A DNA stretch of 15,878 nucleotides, taken from NCBI GenBank assembly GCA_001311545.1, contig BBBL01000004.1, positions 1 to 15,878 on the forward strand, written 5' to 3'. Position numbers and translations under genes: made by a program. Below, in pieces: positions 1 to 9,099 of the stretch. The DNA is from Thermus kawarayensis JCM 12314. GTDB taxonomy: Bacteria; Deinococcota; Deinococci; Deinococcales; Thermaceae. Under the pieces are notes generated by a model. The model did not search any database. It was not told where the DNA came from and worked only from the letters and a program-made list of their open reading frames with translations. The first letter of the stretch is position 1; every line of letters starts with the position of its first letter.

Positions 1-2
1 AA

Positions 3-529
3 AGGGGAGCCCCCCTTTACCTCCTGGACCCTCAGGACCCTCTCTTCGCCCTTCCCGTCCCCCCCGGTCTCAAGGGGCCTTCCAGGAGGAGAACGCCCGC
101 CTGGCGGCGGCCGCCTTGAGGCTTTTGGGCTTTCCCGAGGAGGCCATCGCCCGGGGGCTTGGGGAGGCGCAAAACCCGGGGCGCCTGGAGCGCTTCCTGG
201 TGAAGGGGGTGGAGGTCTACCTGGACGGGGCCCACAACCCCCCGGCGGCGGAGGCCCTGGCCCGGGAGTTTTCCGCCTACCACCTGGTCTTTGGCGCCTT
301 TCCCCGGAAGGACGTGAAGGGCCTCCTGGCCCACCTCCTGCCCAAGGCCAGGAGCGTCCGCTACACCCGGGCGGGGGAAGGGGCTTTGGGGCGGGAGCTG
401 GGGGCGCCCTTCTTTGAGGACCCGTGGGAGGCCTTGGAGGACGCCTTAAAGCGGGCGGAGGAGGACGGGGTCCCGGTCCTGGCCACGGGCTCCCTGTACC
501 TGGTGGGACGGCTCCGCCCGCGGGGGTAA
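3..529 (+). CDS. folC: Folylpolyglutamate synthase / dihydrofolate synthase, C-terminal part (5' end outside window, one frameshift)
   Basis: The enzyme adds glutamate to folates (and often also makes dihydrofolate) in the cytoplasm, using ATP. Only the C-terminal half is present. The stretch VYLDGAHNPPAAEALA carries the family's DGAHNP motif, followed by a VFGAFPRKD segment and, near the end, ATGSLYLVGRL, which matches the typical FolC terminus. The stop is TAA at 527-529. Bases 3 to about 77 read GAPLYLLDPQDPLFALPVPP in one frame, and from about 78 the reading continues as AFQEENARLAAAAL in another. One G is missing from the GGGG run at 74-77; restoring it gives a continuous FolC sequence. 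The gene runs head-on into the lipoprotein gene at 579-1629 with a hairpin between them. The assignment is firm; whether the enzyme is bifunctional cannot be judged from this part. Confidence 0.88.
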   Translation, partial: GSPPLPPGPSGPSLRPSRPPRSQGAFQEENARLAAAALRLLGFPEEAIARGLGEAQNPGRLERFLVKGVEVYLDGAHNPPAAEALAREFSAYHLVFGAFPRKDVKGLLAHLLPKARSVRYTRAGEGALGRELGAPFFEDPWEALEDALKRAEEDGVPVLATGSLYLVGRLRPRG

Positions 530-532
530 GTA

Positions 533-560
533 CCCCACCGCGGCTTTCGCCGCGGTGGGG
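533..560. terminator. GC-rich hairpin between convergent folC and the PrcB-like lipoprotein gene
   Basis: The arms 533-544 and 549-560 are perfectly complementary (12 bp) around a TTTC loop. The hairpin begins 3 nt after the folC stop and lies 18 nt beyond the stop of the opposing gene, so it could end transcripts from both sides. No T-run follows on the plus strand. On the minus strand a T5 run precedes the stem instead of following it. It is therefore a terminator by position and stem strength only. Confidence 0.6.
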
Positions 561-578
561 GCCCCGAAAAAGTCTCCC

Positions 579-1629
579 CTAGTCCTGGGCCTCGGCCAGG
601 ACCCGCCCTGAAGGGTCGGCGAAGACCACCCGGCGCACCCGGTTGAGCTCCAGGATCACGTAGGGGCTGGTGAGGGCCTGGGTGACGATGGCCCCGGGCC
701 TGGGGGAGGTGAGGGCGAGGACCACCCGGGCGGCGTCCCCGGCGTAGGTGACCCCGGCCACCTCCAGCCCGTACCCGCCGGTGGCTTAAGGCCCCAGAAG
801 AAGGCGGCCACGCTCCGGGTGCGGAAGTCCACCCCGGGAGCGGGGGGGCGGGGAAGACGGTTGCCCACCGCCAGCCCCCAGACCTCGGCGAAGCGGGTGG
901 GGTTGTTGGCCAGATAGGCCCGGGGTTCGGTTTCGGCGTAGGCGGCGTTGGTGCCCTGGCTCAGGATGCGGTAAAGGGGAGCGGGCGGGCTCACGAGCTC
1001 CACCTTAAGCCCATACTGCACCAAAAGGGTTCCCACCCGGTAGGCTCGGGGGCGGGGTCCAGGCCGAGGGGCCGCAGCACGGGCTCGGAGAGTTCAAAAA
1101 GCACCACCTGCCGCCCGCCCCGCCGGGCCAGCACCTCCCGCAGGAGGACCTGGGTCTCCGGGCCGGTGAAGGCGTAGAGGTCTGGGGTCTGGTAGTCCGC
1201 GGGCTGGACCAGGGTGCGCCGTTCCTCTTCCTTCAGGCTTCCCGTGAGCCGCACCCAGCCTGCCCCATCGTAGAGCCAGCTGGAGCGCAGGGCGGCCTGG
1301 GCCCTCACCTCCACGAGGCTTCCCGAGATCCCCCGCACCGCCTCGGCCAGGGGCCTTAGGGCGGGCCCCACTTCCCGGAGAAGGGGGCTGTCCTCCACCC
1401 AGAGGGCCCCGGGCACGGCCCAGAGGCTTTCCCCTCCGGGTTTTCTCAGCCTGAGCACCTTCTCCCCCAGGCGCACCTCCCTGGGTTCCCCGTAGAAGTA
1501 GGTCCAGCGCTCCGTGGCCTCGGGGAAGAGGAGCTGGGCCTCGGCCACCCGGTAGCCCGAGCCCTGAAGCACCTCGCAGGCGGCAAGGAAGGGAAGAAGA
1601 AGCAGGGGGACGAGAAGGCCTTTTCTCAT
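579..1629 (-). CDS. Lipoprotein with PrcB-like C-terminal domain (two frameshifts)
   Basis: ATG at 1629 opens a lipoprotein signal: MRK, a leucine-rich core, then LAAC with the lipid-accepting Cys at residue 18, so the product is probably membrane-anchored and faces outwards. Three frame segments rejoin into about 350 residues. The first break is near 1041-1057 (missing base in C/G runs, joining DPAPEP to YRVGTLLVQYG). The second is near 783 (missing C, joining AAFFWGLKP to TGGYGLEVAGV). The C-terminal segment, FFWGLKPTGGYGLEV followed by TSPYVILEL, has the layout of the PrcB C-terminal domain, named after a subunit of an oral spirochaete protease complex. The N-terminal about 200 residues match nothing I recognise. 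No protease gene is adjacent. The gene follows the peptide transporter by 54 nt on the same strand and may be its distal cistron. Function unknown; the domain call is moderate. Confidence 0.65.
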
Positions 1630-1683
1630 GCTTCCATGATACCCCTCTCTTTTCCCCTTGCTTTTAAGCTTCCCTTAAGCAGC

Positions 1684-2532
1684 TTAGCGGCTCCTGGGGT
1701 CCAGGGCGTCCCGGAGGCCATCCCCCAGGAGGTTGAAGGCCAGCACGGTGACCATGATGAAAAGCCCGGGGAAGATCATGGTCCAGGGGGCGTTCATGGC
1801 GTAGCCTCCCTTGAAGCTGTCGGCGATCATCGCCCCCCATTCGGGAGCGGGGGGCTGGGCCCCTAGGCCCAGGAAGCCCAAGGCGGCGGCCTCGAGGGTG
1901 GCCGTCCCGATGGACAGGGTGGCCTGGACCACCAGGGGAGGCAGGGTGCCCGGCAGGAGGTGCTTGAGGAGGATGCGCCCGTTGCCCGCTCCCAAAGCCA
2001 TGGCCGCCTGGACGAAATCCAGTTCCCGCAAGGAGAGGACCATGGAGCGGGCCAGGCGGATGTAGACGGGCACCTGGACGATGCCGATGGCCAGCATGGC
2101 GTTTTGCAGGCTGGGGCCGGACACGGCCACGATGGCGATGGCCAGGAGGGTTCCGGGAAAAGCCAGGAGGAGGTCGGTCAGCCAGCCGATGAGAAGCTCC
2201 GTCTTCCCCCGGTAAAACCCGGCGAGAAGCCCCAGGAGGGTTCCCAGGACCAGGCCGAGGCTCACCGAGATCACCCCCACCTGCAAGGAGATGCGGCTCC
2301 CGTGCAGGACCCGGGTGAAGAGGTCCCGGCCCAAATGATCGGTGCCAAAGGGGTGTTCCAGGGAAGGGGGTTTGAGCCGGTTGAGGTAGTCGCGGTCGGT
2401 GGAGGGGTCGTAGGGCTTGAGGACGGGGATGAGGAGGGCCAGGAGCACCAAGAAAAGGGTGAGGAGAAGCCCCACCTTACCGGAAGGGGACTTCAGAAAG
2501 CGCCGGAAGGCTTGGCGGGTCGGGGTTTCCAT
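1684..2532 (-). CDS. Peptide/nickel-type ABC transporter permease (DppC/OppC family)
   Basis: Second inner-membrane permease of a peptide-type ABC importer, 282 aa, normal for the family. Residues 1-40 hold a basic N-terminus and the first membrane helix ([17 protein letters not shown]). The segment [24 protein letters not shown] is the classic DppC/OppC signature. The EAA-like loop that contacts the ATPase reads [22 protein letters not shown], and the C-terminus [17 protein letters not shown] is also characteristic. This is the only gene here with no sign of a frameshift. The start ATG at 2532 lies 4 nt after the TGA of the upstream permease gene, so the two are translationally coupled; the ribosome site is weak. 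No ATPase subunit is encoded downstream, so the ATPases must come from elsewhere. The substrate (di- or oligopeptides) is inferred from family only. Confidence 0.93.
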   Translation of the reverse strand: METPTRQAFRRFLKSPSGKVGLLLTLFLVLLALLIPVLKPYDPSTDRDYLNRLKPPSLEHPFGTDHLGRDLFTRVLHGSRISLQVGVISVSLGLVLGTLLGLLAGFYRGKTELLIGWLTDLLLAFPGTLLAIAIVAVSGPSLQNAMLAIGIVQVPVYIRLARSMVLSLRELDFVQAAMALGAGNGRILLKHLLPGTLPPLVVQATLSIGTATLEAAALGFLGLGAQPPAPEWGAMIADSFKGGYAMNAPWTMIFPGLFIMVTVLAFNLLGDGLRDALDPRSR

Positions 2533-2536
2533 GGCT

Positions 2537-3546
2537 TCACCGGTACTGGATGCGGGGGTCCAAAAGGGCGTAGGAAAGGTCCACCAGAAGGTTGACCAGG
2601 ACGAAGGCGGTGGCCACCACCAAGACCCCGGCCTGGACCACGGGGTAGTCCCGGTTGAGGATGCCCTCGTAGATGTAGGAGCCGATGCCGGGCCAGGAGA
2701 AGATGGTCTCGGTGAGGATGGCCCCGCCCAGGAGGGTGCCGAACTGGAGGCCGATGATGGTGACCACGGGCAAGAGGGCGTTTTTGAGGGCGTGCTTGAG
2801 GATGACCTGGCGCTCGGCCAGGCCCTTGGCCCGGGCGGTGCGCACGTAGTCTTGGGAAAGGACCTCCAGCATGGCGCTCCGGGTGATGCGGGTGAGGATG
2901 GCCAGGGGGATGGTGCCCAGGGTCAGGGCGGGGAGGACCAGGTGCCGCAGGGCGTCTAGGAGCACCATAGGCCGGCCCTGGAGGAGGCTGTCCAGGAGGA
3001 GGAAGCCGCTCAGGGGCCGGAAGTCCAGGGCGAGCTCCGTGGAAAGCCTGCCCCCCGTGGGGAGCCAGTGGAGGTTCACGGCGAAGAGGTAGACCAGAAG
3101 GAGTCCCAGCCAGAAGACGGGCATGGAGACCCCCACCAAGGAGAGGCTCATGGAAAGGGTGTCCAGGAGGCTATTCTTGCGCACCGCCGCCAGGATGCCC
3201 ACCGGGATGCCCACCGCCACCGCCACCAAGGTGGCGCTCAGGGCCAGCTCAAAGGTGGCGGGCCAGCGCCTTTTCAGCTCCTCGGCCACGGGATGGTGGA
3301 GACGGCGCTTTGGCCCAGGTCCCCCGTGAGGACGCTCTTCAGGAAGGTGAGGTACTGGACGTAGAGGGGGCGGTTGAGCCCGAGCTTTTCCCTGAGGGCC
3401 GCAAGCTGCTCCGGGGTGCCCCGTTCCCCCAGGATGGCCTGGGCGGGGTCCCCGGGGATGAGCTGGAGGAAGGTGAAGACCAAGAGGGTGATGCCCAGGA
3501 GCACGGGGACAAGCCCCAGAAGCCTTCGCAAAATGTAGCTCCCCAT
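2537..3546 (-). CDS. Peptide/nickel-type ABC transporter permease (DppB/OppB family, one frameshift)
   Basis: First permease subunit, about 336 aa once repaired. The N-terminus MGSYILRRLLGLVPVLLGIT and FLQLIPGDPAQAILGERGTPEQ are textbook DppB/OppB. The EAA loop reads DYVRTARAKGLAERQVILKHALKNALLPVVT, and the C-terminus LVDLSYALLDPRIQY is also typical. The frame breaks near 3290: one frame ends in GQSAVSTIP and the other resumes with VAEELKRRWPATFELAL. Restoring one base in the G run at 3290-3292 (C on the coding strand) joins them. The start is ATG 3546, with GAGG about 7 nt upstream. An alternative reading that opens further upstream in the second frame lacks the signature N-terminus and is rejected. 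The gene follows the binding-protein gene after a hairpin with a T5 run. Confidence 0.9.
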
Positions 3547-3557
3547 TTCTTCGCCTC

Positions 3558-3589
3558 AAAAAGCCCGGACCCCCCGAAGGGGTCCGGGG
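3558..3589 (-). terminator. Rho-independent terminator/attenuator between binding protein and permease genes
   Basis: Read on the minus strand, a 10-bp perfect stem (CCCGGACCCC with GGGGTCCGGG) closes a small TTCGG loop and is followed by CTTTTT. It begins about 10 nt after the binding-protein stop and ends 12 nt before the permease start. As the permease genes have no visible promoter of their own, it probably acts as a leaky terminator or 3'-end stabiliser, giving more binding protein than permease. Confidence 0.75.
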
Positions 3590-3598
3590 AACACCGCC

Positions 3599-5180
3599 TT
3601 AGCGCTTCTCTATGGTCGCAAAGGACTCGGAGCCCAGGGGGCTGGGGGTCCAGCCGGTGACGTTCTGGCGCCTGGCCAGGAGGGGCTGGGAGTGGACGAT
3701 GGGGATGCGCAGGGCCAGGTTGAAGGTGAGCTCGTCGGCCTGCTGGTAGAGGCGCTTCCGCTCCTCCAGGTTGGGGGTGGTGGCGGCCTTGGTGAGGAGG
3801 TCGCCCAGCTCCTTCACGCAAAGGGGCTTCCCGCTGCCGTCAAAGAGGTCGGCGATGGGGCAGGCGAAGTGGGGGTCAAAGAAGTTCTGGGGATCGCCGT
3901 AGTCCCCGGTCCAGCCCAGCATATAGGCCTGGAAGCCGGGGCCTTTTTGCGGTCCGCCAGGTAGCTGGCCCAGTCCTTGGTCTGGAGCTTCACCCGGATG
4001 CCCAGGGCCGAAAGGTCGGCGGCCATAGCCTCGGCGATCTCCTTGGGGGTGGGGAAGTAGGGACGGGAGACGGGCATGTACCAGAGCTCCATCTCAAAGC
4101 CGTTGGGGTAGCCCGCTTCCGCCAGGAGCGCCTTGGCCTTCTGCGGGTTGAACTCGTAGTCCGTGACCTTGGGAGACTGGAAAGCCTTCATGGAGGGCGG
4201 GGTGAAGTGGCCGTCCGTGAGGCCCAGCTTCCCCCAGAAGGCCTGGACGATGGCCTTCTTGTTGATGGCCATGGCGATGGCCTGGCGCACCCTGGGTCGG
4301 AGAGGGGCTTGTGGGAGGGATTCAGGGCCAGGTAGCCCACGTTGAAGGAGGGTCGGAAGACCGCGGCCAGGTTCCTGTCGGCCTCGAGGTCCTTGAGGTT
4401 GGCCGGGGGAATGTCGGTGGTGAAGTCAATGGTGCCGGCCTTCAGGGCCGCCAGCCGGGCGGCGGGGTCCTTGATGACCCGGATGACCACCCGGTCCATC
4501 TTGGGGAGGCCCGCCTTCCAGTAGGTGGGGTTCCTTTCCAAGACGATCTGCTCCCCGGGCCGCCACTCCACCAGCCGGAAGGGGCCGGTGCCCACGGCGC
4601 TTCCCGTGGGGGAGCCGTACTTGGCCCCGTCCTTCCTTATGGCGCTTGGGCTTGCGATGCCGAAATAGCCCGAGCCGATGGCGGCGGGGAAGGCGGGGAA
4701 GGGCTGGGTGAGTATGAAGCGGATGGTGTACTTGTCCACCACCTGGATTTCCTTCAGTAAGGAGCCCTCCTCGCCCTTGAAACCGCCGAACAGCTCGGGC
4801 CAGATCTCGTAGCGGGCGGCGGCGTCAATGCGGGTGGGGTTCTTGGGGTCCCACCAGCGCTCCACGTTGAACTTCACCGCCTCGGCGGTGAGCTCGGTGC
4901 CGTCCTGGAACTTCACTCCCTGGCGCAGGCGGAAGGTCCAGACCTTGCCGTCTGGGCTGCTGAACCAGCTGGTGGCCAGGCCGGCCGTGACCTCCGTGCT
5001 CCCCGGCTTGAAGTCCACCAGGGTGTCGTAGATCTGGCGCTGGACGTAGATGGAGATGCCGTCCGTGATGTTGCCGGGCTCGAGGCTCACCGGCTCCCCG
5101 TTGGCCCCAAACACCAGGGTCTTCTGGGCGAGGCCAAGGCCCAAGGCCACGGCAAGACCGAGTAAGGCTTTTCCTTTCAT
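3599..5180 (-). CDS. Peptide-type ABC transporter substrate-binding protein (SBP family 5, two frameshifts)
   Basis: Extracytoplasmic solute-binding protein that delivers peptides (or a related solute) to the two permeases downstream; about 527 aa when repaired, normal for the family. Residues 1-19 form a signal peptide (MKGKALLGLAVALGLGLAQ). Family hallmarks follow: LEPGNITDGISIYVQRQIYDTL, the WTFRLRQGVKFQDGTELTAEAVKFNVERW block, VGTGPFRLVEW, and DPRVRQAIAMAINKKAIV. The frame breaks near 4294 (missing C between LSDP and RVRQAI) and near 3943 (missing G between DRKK and GPGFQAYMLGW). ATG 5180 is chosen because AAGGAG lies just upstream and the signal peptide starts there; the open frame extends 61 codons further without family similarity. 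A possible promoter lies at 5224-5253. Substrate not determinable from sequence. Confidence 0.9.
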
Positions 5181-5223
5181 AGAGCTCCTTTCTGGGGTCC
5201 TTTCCCCTTGGCGTGCCGGACCA

Positions 5224-5253
5224 AGTATAAAGCGCCCCCCCAAGGGGGCGCAA
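5224..5253 (-). promoter_or_regulatory. Putative promoter of the peptide transporter operon
   Basis: On the minus strand, TTGCGC (5253-5248) and TATACT (5229-5224) are 18 bp apart and resemble -35 and -10 boxes. Transcription would start near 5217, giving a leader of about 37 nt before the ATG at 5180. The -10 box is good; the -35 is only moderate. The boxes overlap the livF terminator hairpin. Confidence 0.5.
5227..5251 (-). terminator. Terminator of the liv operon
   Basis: Eight perfect base pairs (GCGCCCCC at 5251-5244 with GGGGGCGC at 5239-5232 on the minus strand) with a 4-nt loop are followed by TTTAT. The hairpin starts 18 nt after the livF stop. The T-run is short, so its strength is uncertain. 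Confidence 0.6.
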
Positions 5254-5268
5254 GCCCGGGGTATCCCC

Positions 5269-5973
5269 TCACCCTTCCCCCAGGTAGGCCCTCTGCACCT
5301 CGGGGTTTTCCGCGAGCTCCCGGGCGGGCCCATGGAGGGTGATCTCCCCCGTGGCGAGGACATAGCCCCGGTGGGCGATCTGCAGGGCCAGGCGGGCGTT
5401 TTGCTCCACCAGAAGGATGGTGCGCCCTTCCCGGTTCAGCTTCTGGATGATCTCAAAGATGGCGTCCACCAAAACGGGGGCCAGGCCCATGGAGGGCTCG
5501 TCCATGAGGAGGATGCGGGGGTTTTGCATGAGGGCCCGGCCGATGGCCAGCATCTGTTGCTCCCCCCCGAGAGTTCCCCCCTTCTGGCCCCGGCGCTCGT
5601 AGAGCCTGGGGAAGAGGGCGTAGACCTGCTCCTTCCGCTCCTGGACCACCTTGCGGTCGTTCTCCAGGTAGGCCCCGATCTCCAGGTTCTCCTCCACGGT
5701 GAGCCGGGGGAAGATCTTCCGTCCCTCGGGCACGTGCCCCACCCCCAGGGCCACGATCTCGTGGGCGGCAGGCGGTGGATGGGCTTCCCCCGGAAGAGGA
5801 CCTCGCCCTGTCTGGGCTTCACCAGGCCGCTGATGGTGCGCAAGGTGGTGCTTTTGCCCGCCCCGTTGGAGCCGATGAGGGTGACGATCTCCCCCTCCTC
5901 CACGCGGAGGGAGATGCCCTTGAGGGCGTGGATGTGCCCGTAGTAGGTGTGGACGTTCTTAAGCTCCAGGAGC

Positions 5974-5977
<4 letters not shown>
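5269..5977 (-). CDS. livF: Branched-chain amino acid ABC transporter ATP-binding protein LivF (frameshifted)
   Basis: One of two ATPases of the branched-chain amino-acid importer, about 236 aa. Walker A is GSNGAGKST (about residues 36-44), Walker B is RILLMDEPSMGLAP and the switch region is ILLVEQNARLAL. One base is missing near 5764 (joining IHRLPP to HEIVALGVGHVPEGRKIF). The start is disputed. ATG 5977 has an ideal GGGAGG 6 nt upstream and overlaps the livG stop as ATGA, but is out of frame with LLELKNVHTYYG unless one more base is missing at about 5970-5976. A frame-consistent GTG at 5984 has no properly spaced ribosome site. I prefer 5977 plus an error. The ABC signature reads TLGGEQQML instead of the usual TLSGGEQQML, so the serine codon is absent, by a real deletion or by two errors in TCTC and the G run at 5562-5568. 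Last gene of the operon. Confidence 0.88.
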
Positions 5978-6748
<771 letters not shown>

Positions 6749-6752
<4 letters not shown>

Positions 6753-8073
6753 GCTTCCTCCATCTCCGCCCGGTGGCGCCTTTCCGGGATAAGCCCTTCC
6801 GGGCGGAAGATCATCATGAGCACCAGGATAAGCCCAAAGACCAGCCTCTCGTACTTGGCGGGGTCCACCTGGCTGGGAATCTGGGGAAAGCTGGTGCGCA
6901 CGAACTCGCTGAAGGTCTTGAGGACGTCCAGGTTGAGGATGGTGAGGGCGGCCGCCCCAGGATGGCCCCCGGGATGGAGCCCATTCCCCCCAGGATGACC
7001 ATGGCCAGGATAGTGATGGAGGCCAGGAGGGTGAAGGACTCGGGGGAGACGAAGGTGCGCTGGGCGGCGAAGATGACCCCCATGACCCCGGAGAAGGCCG
7101 CCCCGGTCATGAAGGCCAGGAGCTTGGTGGGCAGGAGGGGAATCCCCATGGAGCGGGCGGCCACCTCGTCCTCCCGGATGGCCACCCAGGCCCGGCCAAA
7201 GCGGGAGTTGGCCAGGTTGACGTTGACCAGGACCACCAGGCCGATCATGAGGAGGACCAGGAAGTAGAAGAAGAGCTGGTAGTCCGTGGTCTGGTCCAGG
7301 CGCACCCCCAGGTGGGCCATGAGCCAGCGGAACCCGTCTATGGGGGGGCGCATCACCGGGGTGATGCCCTGGGGCCCGTTGGTGAAGTTGATGGGGTGGT
7401 CCAGGTTGTTGGCCAGGATGCGCACCACCTCCCCCAGGCCCAGGGTGACGATGGCCAGGTAGTCCCCCCTAAGGCGCAGGGCGGGCAGGCCGATGAGGAG
7501 GCCGGTGATGGCGGTGGTGACGATGGCGATCCCCATGAAGAGGTACATGTACTCCCCGGGCAGGGGGAAGTGGCCCTTTAGAAAGTTCCTGGCCTGCTCC
7601 GAGCCGAAGATGGCCCAGGTGTAGGCCCCCACGGCGAAGAAGGCGGCGTAACCCAGGTCTAGAAGCCCCGCCATCCCCACCACCACGTTGAGGCCCAGGG
7701 CCATGGCCGCGTAGATGCCGATCTGGATGCCCAGCTCAAAGACAAAGGTGTTGGCGAAGCGGCGATGGGGACGGAAAGGAGGAGGATGGCCAGGCCCAGG
7801 AGGACCCGGATCCAGGTGGGGATCCTGGGCAGGGTGGTGAGGGCCACCAGGATGCCCACCAGGCCGATGAGGCCTAGGGTGTTGCCGGAGCGTTGCAGGT
7901 TTAGGGTGAAGGCCAGGGTGAGGAGGGCCAGGCTTAGGGCGCGGGCGTCGGGGAAAGGCGGGCGAAGGCGGCGTAGAGGAGGGCGCCTAGGCCGAAAAAG
8001 TTGCTCAAGCTCCCGGGGCCCAGAAGGCGAGGGCCAGGTAGCCCAGGCTTAGGACGAGGGCAAGGGCGTTCAT
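6749..8073 (-). CDS. livM: Branched-chain amino acid ABC transporter permease LivM (four frameshifts)
   Basis: Second permease of the importer. The conserved core starts at GIQIGIYAAMALGLNVVVGMAGLLDLGYAAF and holds NGPQGITP, the long loop GRAWVAIREDEVAARSMGI, and GGMGSIPGAILG. The C-terminus is ILVLMMIFRPEGLIPERRHRAEMEEA. The reading is broken near 6956, 7761, 7951 and 8012, each a missing base in or near a G/C run. Once repaired, the gene starts at ATG 8073, overlapping the livH stop as ATGA, and encodes about 442 residues. The first about 110 residues are an extra hydrophobic region beginning MNALALVLSLGYLALAF, with several membrane helices as in long LivM forms. Without repair the gene would wrongly appear to start at about 7704. 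Ends overlapping livG. Confidence 0.88.
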
Positions 8074-9035
8074 ACCTTCTCCTTGACCACCTGCCCCAGG
8101 AGGCCCTGGGGCCGCAAGAGGAGGATGAGGATCAGGATGAGGAAGGCCACCACGTCCTTGTACTCGGTGCCGAAGTTGCCGTTGGTAAGGATGGGCAGGT
8201 AGGTGCCGAAGAAGTTTTCCAGCTGGCCGAGCACGAGGCTCCCAGCATGGCCCCGGGGATGTTGCCGATCCCGCCCAAAACGGCGGCGGTGAAGGCTTGA
8301 TGCCCGGCAGGAAGCCACGTAGGCGCTCACCGTGGTGTACTGCAGGGCGAAGAGCACCCCGGCCACCCCGCCCAAGGAGCCGCCGATGAGGAAGGTGCGG
8401 GAGATGATGCGGTCGGGGTCAATGCCCATGAGGCTGGCGGTGGAAAGGTCCTGGGCCACGGCGCGGATGGCCACCCCCAGCTTGGTGCGGTTCACCAGAT
8501 AGGTGAGGCCCACCAGCATGGCCATGGAGACCACGATGAGGATCAGGGATTTGGTCTGGACGAAGATGGCCCCGCCGAAGAGGTTAAAGGAGCCCTCCAG
8601 GTCCTCCACGGTGCGCATGCGCAGGAAGAACTCGTTGTGCCAGAGGCCCTCAATGAGGCGCACCAGGTCCTGGAGGATGAAGGAGACCCCGATGGCGGTG
8701 ATGAGGGGGACCAGGCGGTTGGTGGTGCCCCGCTTCCTCAAGGGGCGGTAGGCGAGGCGCTCCACCAGGATGGCCGTCCCCCCGGCCAGGGCCCCGCCCA
8801 GGAGGAGGGCGATGAGGAGGAGGAGGAAGCCGTTTGGCACATGGGGAGCCAGGTAGCGGAAGACCTCTACCCCCACCACGGCCCCGATCATGAAGATCTC
8901 GGAGTGGGCGAAGTTGATGAGCTCCAGCACGCCGTAGACCATGGTGTACCCCAGGGCCACCATGGCGTAGACAAACCCCAGCACCAGGCCGTCAAAGATC
9001 ACCTGGGGCAGGATGGAGAGGATCTGCTCTAGCAA
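8070..9035 (-). CDS. livH: Branched-chain amino acid ABC transporter permease LivH (hidden triple frameshift)
   Basis: First permease of the importer, about 322 aa. The N-terminus QVIFDGLVLGFVYAMVALGYTMVYG, the ELINFAHSEIFMIGA block and the AVAQDLSTASLMGID loop are classic LivH. The start is TTG 9035, preceded by a strong AAAGGAGG; no better ATG is in frame. The frame is open throughout, but residues from about 240 to 264 (ASCRASSLHRRRFGRDRQHP and what follows) are not LivH-like. Restoring one G each near 8315, 8296 and 8242 changes this stretch to YVGFLPGIKAFTAAVLGG and IGNIPGAMLGSLVLGQ, the expected family sequence. Three deletions thus cancel out. The stop overlaps the livM ATG. Confidence 0.92.
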   Translation of the reverse strand: MLEQILSILPQVIFDGLVLGFVYAMVALGYTMVYGVLELINFAHSEIFMIGAVVGVEVFRYLAPHVPNGFLLLLIALLLGGALAGGTAILVERLAYRPLRKRGTTNRLVPLITAIGVSFILQDLVRLIEGLWHNEFFLRMRTVEDLEGSFNLFGGAIFVQTKSLILIVVSMAMLVGLTYLVNRTKLGVAIRAVAQDLSTASLMGIDPDRIISRTFLIGGSLGGVAGVLFALQYTTVSAYVASCRASSLHRRRFGRDRQHPRGHAGSLVLGQLENFFGTYLPILTNGNFGTEYKDVVAFLILILILLLRPQGLLGQVVKEKV

Positions 9036-9055
9036 AGGACCTCCTTTCTCCGGGC

Positions 9056-9085
9056 CAAGGGGGTGGCCCTCAGGCCACCCCCTTG
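9056..9085 (-). terminator. Strong hairpin between livK and livH (attenuator or mRNA 3'-end stabiliser)
   Basis: The arms 9056-9068 and 9073-9085 form a perfect 13-bp stem with a 4-nt loop, about 14 nt beyond the livK stop. No T-run follows on the minus strand, and livH has no visible promoter of its own. It probably separates a plentiful livK message from a scarcer livHMGF message. Confidence 0.65.
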
Positions 9086-9099
9086 CTCTTCCTCGAGGC

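Noticed and set aside
1630..1683. A promoter or terminator between the permease gene and the lipoprotein gene
   Set aside because: Only a short TTAAG/CTTAA repeat is visible, with no T-run and no paired -35/-10 boxes.
8242..8315. A novel loop or divergent segment in LivH
   Set aside because: Three single-base restorations turn it into ordinary LivH sequence, so it is better explained as out-of-frame reading.
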